NCBI RefSeq assembly: GCF_001425755.1
Contig: NZ_LMDH01000001.1
Span: forward strand, 2,390,167 to 2,454,166
Reading direction: 5' to 3'
Length of the DNA stretch: 64,000 bases
DNA from: Aeromicrobium sp. Root344
GTDB taxonomy: Bacteria > Actinomycetota > Actinomycetes > Propionibacteriales > Nocardioidaceae
Shown: one piece after another, positions 26,447 through 34,867 of the stretch
How the letters are laid out: the number at the start of each line of letters is the position of its first letter
Numbering within the stretch: position 1 is the stretch's first letter
The notes under the pieces: model-generated
The model's input: the letters and a program-made list of their open reading frames with translations, nothing else
What the model was told of the DNA's origin: nothing
Databases searched by the model: none
Translations under genes and position numbers: made by a program

Positions 26447-28231
26447 TCAGCCTTCGACGAGCTCGGTCAGCTCGAGCCAGCGGTGCTCGTGCTCGGCGAC
26501 CTGCTGCTCGAGCTCGGCGACGGCCTTGACCAGCCCGGCGAGGCCTGCGGCGTCGGTGGGATCGTGCTGCGCCATCTCGACGTGCAACGCGTCGATGCGG
26601 GCCGACAGCTTCTCCATCTTGCGGTCGATCGAGCCGATCTCCTTCTTGGTGTTGCGGAGCTCGGCGCTCGACAGCTTGGGCGTGCTCGCCGTGTGCCCGG
26701 CCGTCGACGGGTTCGACGCGGCGGGGGAGTCCTGCTCCTTGCGGAGGCGGAGGTACTGGTCGACGCCTCCGGGCAGGTGCCGGAAATGGCCGTCGAGGAT
26801 CGCGTACTGCTGATCGGTGATGCGCTCCAGCAGGTAGCGGTCGTGCGAGACGACCAGCAGCGTGCCCGGCCAGGAGTCGAGCAGGTCCTCCATCGCCGCG
26901 AGCATGTCGGTGTCGAGGTCGTTGGTCGGCTCGTCGAGCACGAGGACGTTGGGCTCGTCGAGCAGGATCAGCAGCAGCTGGAGGCGTCGCTTCTGCCCGC
27001 CCGACAGGTCACGCACGGGCGTGGCCATCTGCTCGTTGGAGAAGCCGAGTCGTTCGAGCAGCTGCGACGGCGTCATCTCCTTGCCGCCCGACACGTACGC
27101 GGTGCGCTGCCGTCCCACGACGTCGCTGACCCGGTCGGCGCCGACGTCCTTGAGCTCGTCGAGCTCCTGCGTCAGCGTGACGACCTTGACGGTCTTGCCG
27201 CGCTTGACCCGCCCCGACGTCGGCTGCACGGCACCCGTGACGAGGCCCAGCAGCGTCGACTTGCCGGCCCCGTTGGCGCCGAGGATGCCCGTACGCTCTC
27301 CGGGTCCCACCCGCCACTCGACGTGCTTGAGCACCTCGTGGTCGTACGACACCGACACGTCGAGGATGTCGACGACGTCCTTGCCGAGCCGCGAGGTCGC
27401 CATCTGCTTGAGCACGATGGGATCCCGCGGCGGCGGCTCGTTGGCGATCAGCTCGTTGGCGGCGTCGATGCGGAACTTCGGCTTCGACGTACGCGCAGGG
27501 GCCCCGCGACGCAGCCACGCCAGCTCCTTGCGCATCAGGTTTTGTCGCTTGGACTCGGTCGCCGAGGCGTGCCGGTCGCGCTCGACCCGCTGCAGGATGT
27601 AGGCCGCGTAGCCGCCCTCGAACGGCTCGACGATGCCGTCGTGCACCTCCCAGGTCGCGTTGCACACCTCGTCGAGGAACCACCGGTCGTGCGTCACGAC
27701 GAGCAGTCCGCCGGCGTTCGACGACCAGCGCGTCTTGAGGTGGCTCGCCAACCAGGTGATGCCCTCGACGTCGAGGTGGTTGGTCGGCTCGTCGAGGAAC
27801 AGCACGTCGTCGTCCCCGACCAGCAGCGCGGCGAGCGCCACGCGTCGTCGCTGACCACCGCTGAGGTTGCCGACCGTCGCGTCCCACGGGATGTCCGAGA
27901 CCAGTCCGGCGATGACATCGCGGATCTTGGCGTCGCCGGCCCATTCGTAGTCGGGCTTGTCCCCGACGATCGCGTGGCCGACGGTCTGGGTCTGGTCGAG
28001 CGTGTCGGTCTGGTCGAGCATGCCGATGTGCACGCCGCCGCGCGTCGTCACGCGGCCCGAGTCGGGCTCCATGCGGCCGGCGAGGATGCGCAGGAGCGTC
28101 GACTTGCCGTCGCCGTTGCGACCGACGATGCCGATCCGGTCGCCCTCGTCGATGCCGATCGTCACGGACTCGAAGACGGTCTTGGTCGGGAAGTCGAGCG
28201 CGATGGACTCGACGCCGAGGAGATGTGCCAC
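26447..28231 (-). CDS. ABC-F family ATPase (Uup-like)
   Basis: The 594-aa soluble protein has two ABC domains: Walker A GRNGDGKST (about residue 37) and GANGAGKST (about 318), signatures LSGGQRRR and LSGGQKRR, and Walker B FLDEPTNHLD / VLDEPTNDLD. A linker joins them, and the last 70 residues form a heptad-rich coiled coil (LRNTKKEIGSIDRKMEKL). This layout is Uup-type rather than a transporter; ABC-F proteins act on the ribosome or DNA structures. No membrane partner is nearby. It commonly follows ispE in actinobacteria. Confidence 0.85.
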   Translation of the reverse strand: MAHLLGVESIALDFPTKTVFESVTIGIDEGDRIGIVGRNGDGKSTLLRILAGRMEPDSGRVTTRGGVHIGMLDQTDTLDQTQTVGHAIVGDKPDYEWAGDAKIRDVIAGLVSDIPWDATVGNLSGGQRRRVALAALLVGDDDVLFLDEPTNHLDVEGITWLASHLKTRWSSNAGGLLVVTHDRWFLDEVCNATWEVHDGIVEPFEGGYAAYILQRVERDRHASATESKRQNLMRKELAWLRRGAPARTSKPKFRIDAANELIANEPPPRDPIVLKQMATSRLGKDVVDILDVSVSYDHEVLKHVEWRVGPGERTGILGANGAGKSTLLGLVTGAVQPTSGRVKRGKTVKVVTLTQELDELKDVGADRVSDVVGRQRTAYVSGGKEMTPSQLLERLGFSNEQMATPVRDLSGGQKRRLQLLLILLDEPNVLVLDEPTNDLDTDMLAAMEDLLDSWPGTLLVVSHDRYLLERITDQQYAILDGHFRHLPGGVDQYLRLRKEQDSPAASNPSTAGHTASTPKLSSAELRNTKKEIGSIDRKMEKLSARIDALHVEMAQHDPTDAAGLAGLVKAVAELEQQVAEHEHRWLELTELVEG

Positions 28232-28306
28232 CGAAGAAGTCTAGGCGTCGCAGCGCGGTCGCCCGACCACGCTCGCCCCGTTGGACACGCGTACGAGCTG
28301 GTTCTT

Positions 28307-28363
28307 CCGGGCCATGTCCCTCGGCCCGGTCGCGGGAGCACGATGGTGGGTGACTCATTCACC
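28307..28363 (+). promoter_or_regulatory. Inverted-repeat elements before the DUF4242 gene
   Basis: A perfect 7-bp inverted repeat CCGGGCC / GGCCCGG (28307-28313 and 28323-28329) contains the 21-bp format CGGGCCATG-N7-GCCCG (28308-28328) also found before the 98-aa gene at 25103. A second palindrome, GGTGA-CTCAT-TCACC (28349-28363), lies in the leader just before the ribosome site GAAGGAG. Confidence 0.55.
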
Positions 28364-28377
28364 GAAGGAGATTTTCG

Positions 28378-28641
28378 ATGGCACTGTTCATGGATGTCCA
28401 CAACAAGGTCGAAGGACTCACCGCTGACGCCGTCGCCGGAGCGCACGCCAAGGACCTCGAGGTCCAAGGCCAGTACGGCGTCGACTACAAGCAGTACTGG
28501 TTCGACGAGGACTCCGGCAAGGTGTTCTGCCTCGTCGACGCGCCTGACGCCGAGTCAGCAGCGCGCGTGCATCGCGAGGCGCACGGCTTGCTCGCCGATC
28601 AGCTGATCCCGGTCCAGGAAGGCGTCATCCCGGGCCACTGA
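28378..28641 (+). CDS. DUF4242 small protein (SCO4226-like)
   Basis: The 87-aa protein resembles the Streptomyces SCO4226 nickel-binding family: MALFMDVHNKVEGL, a KDLEVQGQYGVDYKQYWFDE segment and SGKVFCLVDAPDAESAARVHREAHG. The ferredoxin-like fold forms dimers. His and Tyr/Cys residues that could bind metal are present. GAAGGAG precedes ATG 28378. It faces the MarR gene tail to tail. Metal binding here is inferred from family resemblance only. Confidence 0.7.
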   Translation: MALFMDVHNKVEGLTADAVAGAHAKDLEVQGQYGVDYKQYWFDEDSGKVFCLVDAPDAESAARVHREAHGLLADQLIPVQEGVIPGH

Positions 28642-28655
28642 CTCTCAGGGCGCGC

Positions 28656-29144
28656 TCAGCGGTCGAAGGGTAGCGAGAGCGTACGCAGGGCACCGGCCAG
28701 CGCGGTGGCCTCGTCGGCCGACAGGCCCGCGAGGAGCTGCTGCTCGTGCCCGAGCAGCGCGTCGAGCGCTCCGTCGACGGCGTTCTTGCCGGCCGGAGTG
28801 AGCCTGACCTGGACGCCCCGGCGGTCGGCCGGGTCCGGGAGCCGCTCGACGAGGCCCTTGCCCACGAGCCGGTCGACGCGGTTCGTCATGGTGCCGCTCG
28901 TCACGAGCGTCTCGTGGACGAGCTGTCCCGGCGAGAGCTGATAGGGGCGGCCGGCGCGGCGCAGGGCCGAGAGCACGTCGAACTCCGACGGCTCGAGGCC
29001 GTGATCGGCGAACGCCTGCTTGCGGGCGCGGTCGAGGTGGAGCGCGAGCCGGGTGACCCGGCTGAGCACGTGCATGGGGGAGACGTCCATGTCGGGACGC
29101 TCCCGCTGCCACGCTGCGATCAACCGATCGACGTCGTCTTCCAC
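28656..29144 (-). CDS. MarR-family transcriptional regulator
   Basis: This 162-aa winged-helix protein shows the MarR core: LEPSEFDVLSALRRAGRPYQ, LSPGQLVHETLVTSGTMTNRVDRLV recognition region and the wing DPADRRGVQVRLTPAG. Start GTG 29144 lies 6 nt after a -10-like TAGGAT (29156-29151). A 13-bp palindrome TCAAGATTCTTGA fills the space between this -10 box and its -35 region, indicating autoregulation. Further copies before the methyltransferase gene at 30598 suggest control of the amidase and the methyltransferase too. Confidence 0.85.
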   Translation of the reverse strand: MEDDVDRLIAAWQRERPDMDVSPMHVLSRVTRLALHLDRARKQAFADHGLEPSEFDVLSALRRAGRPYQLSPGQLVHETLVTSGTMTNRVDRLVGKGLVERLPDPADRRGVQVRLTPAGKNAVDGALDALLGHEQQLLAGLSADEATALAGALRTLSLPFDR

Positions 29145-29161
29145 ACGACCATCCTAGTTCG

Positions 29162-29174
29162 TCAAGATTCTTGA
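29162..29174. promoter_or_regulatory. MarR-type operator in the marR-amidase divergent region
   Basis: TCAAGA-T-TCTTGA is a perfect 6-bp inverted repeat. It lies between TAGGAT (-10, 29156-29151) and TCTACA (-35-like, 29180-29175) of the marR promoter and 36 bp before the amidase start. A -10-like TACGCT (29197-29202) lies 7 nt before the amidase ATG. Confidence 0.65.
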
Positions 29175-29209
29175 TGTAGAGATTGTTGATCGTGACTACG
29201 CTCATCGAC

Positions 29210-30550
29210 ATGACCCCCGCCGAGGCTGTGGCTGCCGGACCGACACGACAGGGCGAGCTCCTCGCTGGGGGCGAGATGACCTCGCGGCAGCTCACCCAGG
29301 CGACCCTCGACGCGATCGACCGCGAGAACCCGGCGATCAACGCCGCCGTCGCGGTGTACGCCGACGAGGCCCTCGCCGCGGCCGACGAGGCCGACCGCCG
29401 CCGGGCTGCCGGGGAGAGCGGGCCCCTGCTGGGCGTCCCGATCGCGGTCAAGGACGATCTCGACATCGGAGGCGCGGTCACCGGCAAGGGCAGCAAGGCG
29501 ATGCGGATGCCGGCTGGCCGGGACGCGGAGCTCGTCGCAGCGATGAAGGCGGCCGGCATGGTCGTCGTCGCCAAGTCGGCGCTGCCCGAGCTCGCGATCT
29601 TCGGGTTCACCGAGTCCGCCGCCCAGGGCATCACGCGCAACCCGCTCAACCTCGCTCACACGTCGGGCGGCTCGTCGGGCGGCTCGGCCGCGCTGGTCGC
29701 CGCTGGTGCCGTCGGCATCGCGACCGCCTCGGACGGTGCCGGGTCGATCCGCATCCCGGCCGCGTGCTGCGGGCTCGTCGGGTTCAAGCCGACCCAGGGC
29801 ACGATGCCCAGCTCGGGCGGCTGGCACGACCTGTCGACGCAGGGCTGCCTGGCTGCCAGGGTCGCGGACAGCGCACTGTTCCTCGACGCGTTCGGCACGT
29901 TCGACACCTCGCTCGTCGCCGCCGCGGCCGCCGATCCGGCGCCCCTGCGCATCGGCGTGTCGTTCAGCGCGGCCGCGGCGACCAAGGCGCAGCCCTTGGC
30001 CCCCCGCGTACGCGCGGCGGTCGAGCGTACGGCTGAGCAGCTCCGCGCGGCCGGTCACGCCGTGACCGAGGTCAAGATTCCCTACCCGCTCGGCGCCAAG
30101 GCGCTCACGGTCCGCTACCTCGCCGGCATCCGCGACGGAGCCGACGGCAGCGACGACCCGGGCCGCCTCGAGAGGCGTACGAAAGGCATCGCGCGCCTGG
30201 GCCGGCCGTTCGGCCGCCGGTCGGTCGAGTGGGCCAAGCGGCAGGGACGCGCATGGGGCGACTCGGTGCACCGCGAGCTCGACGTGGACGTCCTGCTGAC
30301 CCCGGTCATGTCCGGCCCCGCGGTCGAGGTCGAGCACTGGCGCGGCAAGGGCCCGCTCGCGACGGTGCTGTCGATGAATGCGTTCTATCCCTACACCGCG
30401 CAGTGGAATCACGCCGGTGTCCCGGCGGTCTCGATGCCCGCAGGCGTGACGGACGAGCGGCTGCCGCTCGCGGTCCAGCTCATCGGCACGCGGGGTGCCG
30501 ACGCACAGCTGATGTCGCTGGCCGGCCAGCTGGAGCGACTGAACGCTTGA
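29210..30550 (+). CDS. Amidase (amidase-signature family)
   Basis: The 446-aa hydrolase has the Ser-cisSer-Lys triad context: GVPIAVKDDLDIGG (Lys near residue 80), TSGGSSGGSAALVAAG and the nucleophile region SDGAGSIRIPAACCGLVGFKP. Such enzymes cleave amides; the substrate is unknown. I start at ATG 29210, 7 nt after TACGCT; TTG 29183 and GTG 29192 are in frame upstream but lie in the operator region. It is divergent from marR and is followed by a methyltransferase gene with its own MarR-like promoter. Confidence 0.85.
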   Translation: MTPAEAVAAGPTRQGELLAGGEMTSRQLTQATLDAIDRENPAINAAVAVYADEALAAADEADRRRAAGESGPLLGVPIAVKDDLDIGGAVTGKGSKAMRMPAGRDAELVAAMKAAGMVVVAKSALPELAIFGFTESAAQGITRNPLNLAHTSGGSSGGSAALVAAGAVGIATASDGAGSIRIPAACCGLVGFKPTQGTMPSSGGWHDLSTQGCLAARVADSALFLDAFGTFDTSLVAAAAADPAPLRIGVSFSAAAATKAQPLAPRVRAAVERTAEQLRAAGHAVTEVKIPYPLGAKALTVRYLAGIRDGADGSDDPGRLERRTKGIARLGRPFGRRSVEWAKRQGRAWGDSVHRELDVDVLLTPVMSGPAVEVEHWRGKGPLATVLSMNAFYPYTAQWNHAGVPAVSMPAGVTDERLPLAVQLIGTRGADAQLMSLAGQLERLNA

Positions 30551-30590
30551 CGTCAAGTATCTTGACATCAAGATATATGCGTCGTACGGT
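30546..30590 (+). promoter_or_regulatory. Methyltransferase promoter with repeated MarR-like sites
   Basis: Two 12-bp palindromes, CTTGACGTCAAG (30546-30557) and CTTGACATCAAG (30561-30572), repeat at a 15-bp interval and together create TCAAGTATCTTGA (30553-30565), close to the site upstream of marR. A consensus -35 TTGACA (30562-30567) and TACGGT (30585-30590) are 17 bp apart, so bound repressor would cover the -35 box. Confidence 0.7.
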
Positions 30591-30597
30591 CGATCGC

Positions 30598-31368
30598 ATG
30601 ACGACCTGGGACCCCGACCGCTACCTGCAGTTCGCCGACGACCGCTCCCGGCCTTTCGTCGACCTGGTCGCCCGCGTGCAGGGCGAGCCCTCGAGCATCG
30701 TGGACCTCGGCTGCGGGCCGGGTCATCTCACCGCGGTGCTCCGAGCGCGCTGGCCCGAGGCGACGATCCACGGCGTCGACTCCTCGCCGGACATGATCGC
30801 CAAGGCCGACGCGGACAGCGACGACGAGCGGACGACGTACGAGCTGGCCGACGTCGTTGCGTGGACCAGCGCCGAGCCGGCCGACCTGATCGTGTCGAAT
30901 GCGCTCTTCCAATGGGTGCCCGACCAGCTCCAGGTCATCCGGCGCCTCGCCGGCCTCGTCGCACCGGGCGGCACGTTCGCGCTCCAGGTGCCGTGCAACT
31001 ACGACGCCCCCAGCCACCGGCTGCTGCACGAGATCTCGTCGCGGCCCCCGTACGGCGAGCACACCGAGGGCCTCCACGCCGACCGCGGGACGCACGCTGA
31101 GGCGTACCTTGACCTGTTCACCGGCCTGGGCTGGACCACCGACGCGTGGGAGACGACCTACCTGCATGTCCTGCAAGGCGCAGATCCGGTGTACGACTGG
31201 ATCTCCGGCACCGGGGCGCGGCCGATCCTGCAGGCGTTGCCGGACGGCCTGCGCGAGGAATTCGTCGCCGACTACAAAGCCGCACTCCGTGAGGCCTACC
31301 CCGCCCAGCCGTGGGGCACGGTGCTGCCGTTCAGTCGTACGTTTGCCGTCGCCCGTCGCGCAGCCTGA
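30598..31368 (+). CDS. tam: Trans-aconitate 2-methyltransferase-like protein
   Basis: This 256-aa class I SAM methyltransferase has SIVDLGCGPGHLTAVL (motif I, about residue 35), IHGVDSSPDMIAKA, and ADLIVSNALFQWVPD, followed by the HLLHEISSRPPYG-type and VYDWISGTGARPILQAL segments of Tam. It would methylate trans-aconitate, a toxic by-product of the citric acid cycle. ATG 30598 is 7 nt after the -10 box, so probably leaderless. Linkage to a MarR regulator and an amidase is unusual. Confidence 0.8.
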   Translation: MTTWDPDRYLQFADDRSRPFVDLVARVQGEPSSIVDLGCGPGHLTAVLRARWPEATIHGVDSSPDMIAKADADSDDERTTYELADVVAWTSAEPADLIVSNALFQWVPDQLQVIRRLAGLVAPGGTFALQVPCNYDAPSHRLLHEISSRPPYGEHTEGLHADRGTHAEAYLDLFTGLGWTTDAWETTYLHVLQGADPVYDWISGTGARPILQALPDGLREEFVADYKAALREAYPAQPWGTVLPFSRTFAVARRAA

Positions 31369-31421
31369 CTCCGGTAGCCTTGGGGCTGCTGCTGACACAT
31401 TTCCGGGGCAACCCGGGACGA

Positions 31422-31503
31422 TCCCCGGTTGGTCTGCCGGCAGGGCCCGCCGCACTTTGAATGCGGACAAGCGACGTAGGTTCGACTCCTACCCGGGGAG
31501 CCA
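31422..31503 (+). tRNA. tRNA-Gln (anticodon UUG)
   Basis: The acceptor stem TCCCCGG/CCGGGGA, the anticodon arm CCGCA-CTTTGAA-TGCGG (anticodon TTG), the T arm GTAGG-TTCGACT-CCTAC, discriminator G and encoded CCA are visible. The variable region (ACAAGCGAC) is longer than average. Its place just upstream of glmU agrees with the tRNA-Gln beside glmU in M. tuberculosis. A tRNA gene finder would confirm the D-arm, where one pair is G-U. Confidence 0.85.
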
Positions 31504-31529
31504 GCAAGGTCCGTCGACGAAGGAGTCTG

Positions 31530-32993
31530 GTGAGCACGAGCCCCAATCAGGATCGGGTCACAGCGATCGTGCTGGCAGCAGGAGCGGGCACGCGGATGAA
31601 GTCCTCGCGCGCCAAGGTGCTGCACGAGATCGCCGGACGGACGATGCTCGAGCACGCACTGGTCGCCGTGGCCGGCGCCGGTGTGCACACGACAGTCGCC
31701 GTCGTCGGTCACGACCGTGAGCAGGTGTCCGAGGCCATCACGGCGTACGACCCGTCGATCGTCCAGGCGGTGCAGGAGCAGCAGAACGGCACGGGTCACG
31801 CGGTCCACGTCGCGCTCCAGTCGCTCGACAGCGCGCCCGAGGGCACGGTCATCGTGACCTATGCCGACGTGCCGCTGCTGTCGGCGCAGACGCTCGCCGA
31901 GCTGCTCGTCAGCCACCGCGCCGCCGGCCACACCGTCACGATCCTGACGGCAGAGGTCGACGACCCGACCGGCTACGGCCGCATCCTGCGCAGCCCCGAC
32001 GGCGCGGTCACGGCGATCCGCGAGCACAAGGACGCCTCCGACGACGAGCGAGCCGTGCGCGAGATCAACAGCGGCATCCTCGTCGTCGACGGCGAGTTCC
32101 TCACCGCCGCCGTCGCGAGCCTCGAGACCGACAACGCGCAGGGCGAGCTCTACCTCACCGACATCGTCGGCAAGGCCGTCGCCGAGGGACGCCCGGTCGG
32201 CGCGCACGTCCTCGAGGACGTCTGGCAGACCGAAGGCGTCAACGACCGAGCGCAGCTCGCCCGGCTCGGCGCCGAGCTCAACCGCCGGATCACGGCGCAC
32301 TGGATGGCCGAGGGCGTCACGATCGTCGACCCGGCCACGACGTGGATCGACTCGGCCGTCACGCTCGAGCCGGACGTCACGATCCTGCCCGGCACCCAGC
32401 TGCTGGGCGCCACCGCCGTGGCCCGGGGCGCCACGATCGGGCCCGACACGACGCTGCGCAACGTCGAGGTCGGCACCGGCGCGACGGTCGTACGTACGCA
32501 CGGCTCTGACGCCGTGATCGGCGACGAGGCGACGGTCGGCCCGTACGCCTACCTGCGGCCCGGCGCCGAGCTCGGTGCGCGCGGCAAGATCGGCACGTTC
32601 GTCGAGGTCAAGAACTCGACGATCGGCGAGGGCGCCAAGGTGCCGCACCTGACCTACGTCGGTGACGCCGAGATCGGCGAGGGCGCCAACATCGGCGCGG
32701 GCACGATCTTCGCCAACTACGACGGCGTCGACAAGCACCGCTCCACGATCGGCAAGCACGCCAAGACGAGCTCCAACAACACGTTCGTCGCTCCCGTCAC
32801 CGTCGGCGACGGTGCCTTCACCGGTGCCGGCTCGACGATCCGTGAGGACGTACCACCGGGGGCGCTGGCCGTCAGCGCTGGAGCACAGAGGAACATTGAA
32901 GGGTGGGTGGCCGACAAACGTCCGGACACCGCATCCGCCCGTGCCGCCCGCGCGGCGCAGGACCACGCGGCAGAGGAGACCTCCGGTGAGTAG
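31530..32993 (+). CDS. glmU: Bifunctional N-acetylglucosamine-1-P uridyltransferase / glucosamine-1-P acetyltransferase
   Basis: The 487-aa enzyme makes UDP-GlcNAc for peptidoglycan. The uridyltransferase half has AIVLAAGAGTRMKSS (residue 12 on), EQQNGTGHAV and YADVPLL; the C-terminal half (about 245 on) is a left-handed beta-helix of hexapeptide repeats with the acetyltransferase motifs RPGAELG, FVEVKNS and GDAEIGEGANIGAGTI. Start GTG 31530 has AGGAG at 31521-31525. The stop overlaps the prs start by 8 nt. Confidence 0.95.
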   Translation: MSTSPNQDRVTAIVLAAGAGTRMKSSRAKVLHEIAGRTMLEHALVAVAGAGVHTTVAVVGHDREQVSEAITAYDPSIVQAVQEQQNGTGHAVHVALQSLDSAPEGTVIVTYADVPLLSAQTLAELLVSHRAAGHTVTILTAEVDDPTGYGRILRSPDGAVTAIREHKDASDDERAVREINSGILVVDGEFLTAAVASLETDNAQGELYLTDIVGKAVAEGRPVGAHVLEDVWQTEGVNDRAQLARLGAELNRRITAHWMAEGVTIVDPATTWIDSAVTLEPDVTILPGTQLLGATAVARGATIGPDTTLRNVEVGTGATVVRTHGSDAVIGDEATVGPYAYLRPGAELGARGKIGTFVEVKNSTIGEGAKVPHLTYVGDAEIGEGANIGAGTIFANYDGVDKHRSTIGKHAKTSSNNTFVAPVTVGDGAFTGAGSTIREDVPPGALAVSAGAQRNIEGWVADKRPDTASARAARAAQDHAAEETSGE

Positions 32994-33963
32994 CCTGTCC
33001 AAACGCACGCCCACCCGGAACATGCTGCTGTTCTCCGGACGCTCGCACCCGACGCTCGCGCAGGAGGTGGCCGACCTCCTCGAGATCGACCTCGTGCCGA
33101 CGACGGCCTACGACTTCGCCAACGGCGAGATCTACGTACGCTTCGACGAGTCCGTGCGCGGCTGCGACGCCTTCGTGATCCAGAGCCACGCGGCGCCGAT
33201 CAACGACGCGATCATGGAGCAGCTCATCATGATCGACGCGCTCAAGCGCGCGTCGGCCAAGCGCATCACGGTGATCCTCCCGTTCTACGGCTACGCCCGT
33301 CAGGACAAGAAGCACCTGGGCCGCGAGCCGATCTCGGCCCGCCTCATGGCCGACCTGTTCCTCTCCGCCGGCGCCGACCGGCTCATGACGGTCGACCTGC
33401 ACACCGCGCAGATCCAGGGATTCTTCGACGGCCCGGTCGACCATCTCCTGGCGATGCCGATCCTGACCCGTCACGTCAAGAAGAAGTACGGCAAGAAGCC
33501 GCTCGCCGTCGTGTCACCCGACGCCGGCCGCATCAAGGTCGCCGAGTCGTGGGCCGCAGCGCTCGCCGGCGCCCCGCTGGCGTTCATCCACAAGACCCGC
33601 GACCCCCGCAAGCCCAACGAGTCCAAGGCCAACCGCGTCGTCGGTGACGTCGAGGGCCGGGTCTGCATCCTGGTCGACGACCTCATCGACACAGGCGGCA
33701 CGATCGTCCAGGCCGCCGAGGCACTCATGGCCGACGGCGCCGAGGACGTCGTGATCGTCGCGACGCACGCGGTGTTCTCCGGGCCCGCGGTCGACCGGCT
33801 CAAGAACTCGACGGCGTGCGAGGTCATCGTGACCAACACGCTGCCGATCGCCGAGGACCAGCGCTTCGACAAGCTCACGGTGCTGTCGATCGCCCCGCTG
33901 CTGGCCCAGGCCACCGCAGCCGTCTTCGAAGAAGGATCCGTCACCTCGCTGTTCAAGAGCTGA
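32986..33963 (+). CDS. prs: Ribose-phosphate pyrophosphokinase
   Basis: The 325-aa enzyme makes PRPP from ribose 5-phosphate and ATP. Seen are the ANGEIYVRFDESVRG and GYARQDKKHLGREPIS segments (ATP and regulatory loops), the metal-binding TVDLHTAQIQGFF and the PRPP loop VDDLIDTGGTI. I start it at GTG 32986, inside the end of glmU, with GAGGAG 6-7 nt upstream. The glmU-prs pair is conserved in actinobacteria and links precursor supply for nucleotides and cell wall. Confidence 0.95.
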   Translation: MSSLSKRTPTRNMLLFSGRSHPTLAQEVADLLEIDLVPTTAYDFANGEIYVRFDESVRGCDAFVIQSHAAPINDAIMEQLIMIDALKRASAKRITVILPFYGYARQDKKHLGREPISARLMADLFLSAGADRLMTVDLHTAQIQGFFDGPVDHLLAMPILTRHVKKKYGKKPLAVVSPDAGRIKVAESWAAALAGAPLAFIHKTRDPRKPNESKANRVVGDVEGRVCILVDDLIDTGGTIVQAAEALMADGAEDVVIVATHAVFSGPAVDRLKNSTACEVIVTNTLPIAEDQRFDKLTVLSIAPLLAQATAAVFEEGSVTSLFKS

Positions 33964-33974
33964 TCGAGGCCCGA

Positions 33975-33989
33975 GCGCGCTCAGCGCGC
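33975..33989 (+). terminator. Candidate prs terminator hairpin
   Basis: GCGCGC-TCA-GCGCGC forms a 6-bp, all-GC stem 12 bp after the prs stop. There is no U-tail. It separates prs from the rplY promoter region downstream. Confidence 0.45.
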
Positions 33990-34061
33990 GACCGGTCGAG
34001 CTGCACCTCGACCACCGGGATGCTCGGTCTCAACGGATTTCTCGCTCACGCAGCGCTGCGA

Positions 34062-34189
34062 TAAGATCGTGAAGTTGCCTCGGCGAGGGTCCTTTCGGGC
34101 CGTGATCGACAGGGCGCTCCACGGAGTGCTGTGTCGAGCGCCTGGTGACAGCCGACTTTCACGCAACACTCTTCAGGAGACATTTCCCC
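34062..34189 (+). promoter_or_regulatory. rplY promoter and structured leader
   Basis: TAAGAT (34062-34067) is a good -10 box, giving a leader of roughly 115 nt before the rplY start. Inside it, GGCGCTC (34113-34119) pairs with GAGCGCC (34136-34142) around an inner CAC-GGA-GTG, and GTTGC near the 5' end can pair with GCAAC near 34163-34167. A structured ribosomal-protein leader is plausible; AGGAGA precedes the start. Confidence 0.45.
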
Positions 34190-34867
34190 ATGGCTGAGAT
34201 CAAGATCGCCGCCGAGGCGCGCACCGAGTTCGGCAAGGGCGCCGCCCGCCGCATCCGTCGCGCCGACAACGTGCCCGCCGTCCTCTACGGCCACGGCTCG
34301 GACCCCGTCCACGTGACCCTGCCGGGCCACCAGCTCATGCTGGCGCTCAAGAACTCCAACGCGCTGCTGACGATCGACCTCGGCACCGAGCAGCACCTCG
34401 CGATCCCCAAGCAGGTCCAGCGCGACCCGCTCAAGGGCTTCATCGAGCACGCCGACCTCCTGATCGTCAAGAAGGGCGAGAAGGTCACGGTCGACGTCCG
34501 CATCAACGTCGTCGGCGACGCCGTCAGCGGCAACCTCGTCATCCTCGAGAACTCGACGATCTCCGTCGAGGCCGAGGCGACCCACATCCCCGAGTCCTTC
34601 GAGGTGTCGGTCGAGGGCCTCGACGCCGGCGCGCAGATCCACGCCAGCGACCTCGAGCTGCCCACAGGCTCGACGCTCGCCGTCGACCCCGAGATCCTCA
34701 TCGTCAACATCACCGCGGCTCCCACCGAGGCCCAGCTCGACGCCGAGCTCGCCGAGGCTGAGGCCGAGGCCGGCATCGAGCACGACGCGACCGACGCCGA
34801 AGAGGCCGAGGCTGCTGCCGAGGCACCGGCCGAGGGCGAGGCTGCGGAGAGCTCCGAGTCAGAGTGA
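34190..34867 (+). CDS. rplY: 50S ribosomal protein L25, CTC form
   Basis: The 225-aa protein has the L25 5S-rRNA-binding domain (residues 1-95, with EARTEFGKGAARRIRRA and VPAVLYGHG), the TL5/CTC C-terminal beta domain (about 96-185) and an acidic Ala/Glu-rich tail. AGGAGA (34175-34180) and ATG 34190 define the start. Its stop overlaps the pth GTG start. The rplY-pth pair is typical for actinobacteria. Confidence 0.95.
   Translation: MAEIKIAAEARTEFGKGAARRIRRADNVPAVLYGHGSDPVHVTLPGHQLMLALKNSNALLTIDLGTEQHLAIPKQVQRDPLKGFIEHADLLIVKKGEKVTVDVRINVVGDAVSGNLVILENSTISVEAEATHIPESFEVSVEGLDAGAQIHASDLELPTGSTLAVDPEILIVNITAAPTEAQLDAELAEAEAEAGIEHDATDAEEAEAAAEAPAEGEAAESSESE

Noticed and set aside
29183..29209. 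TTG 29183 or GTG 29192 as amidase start
   Set aside because: These codons lie between the operator and the -10-like TACGCT; the family alignment is complete from ATG 29210.
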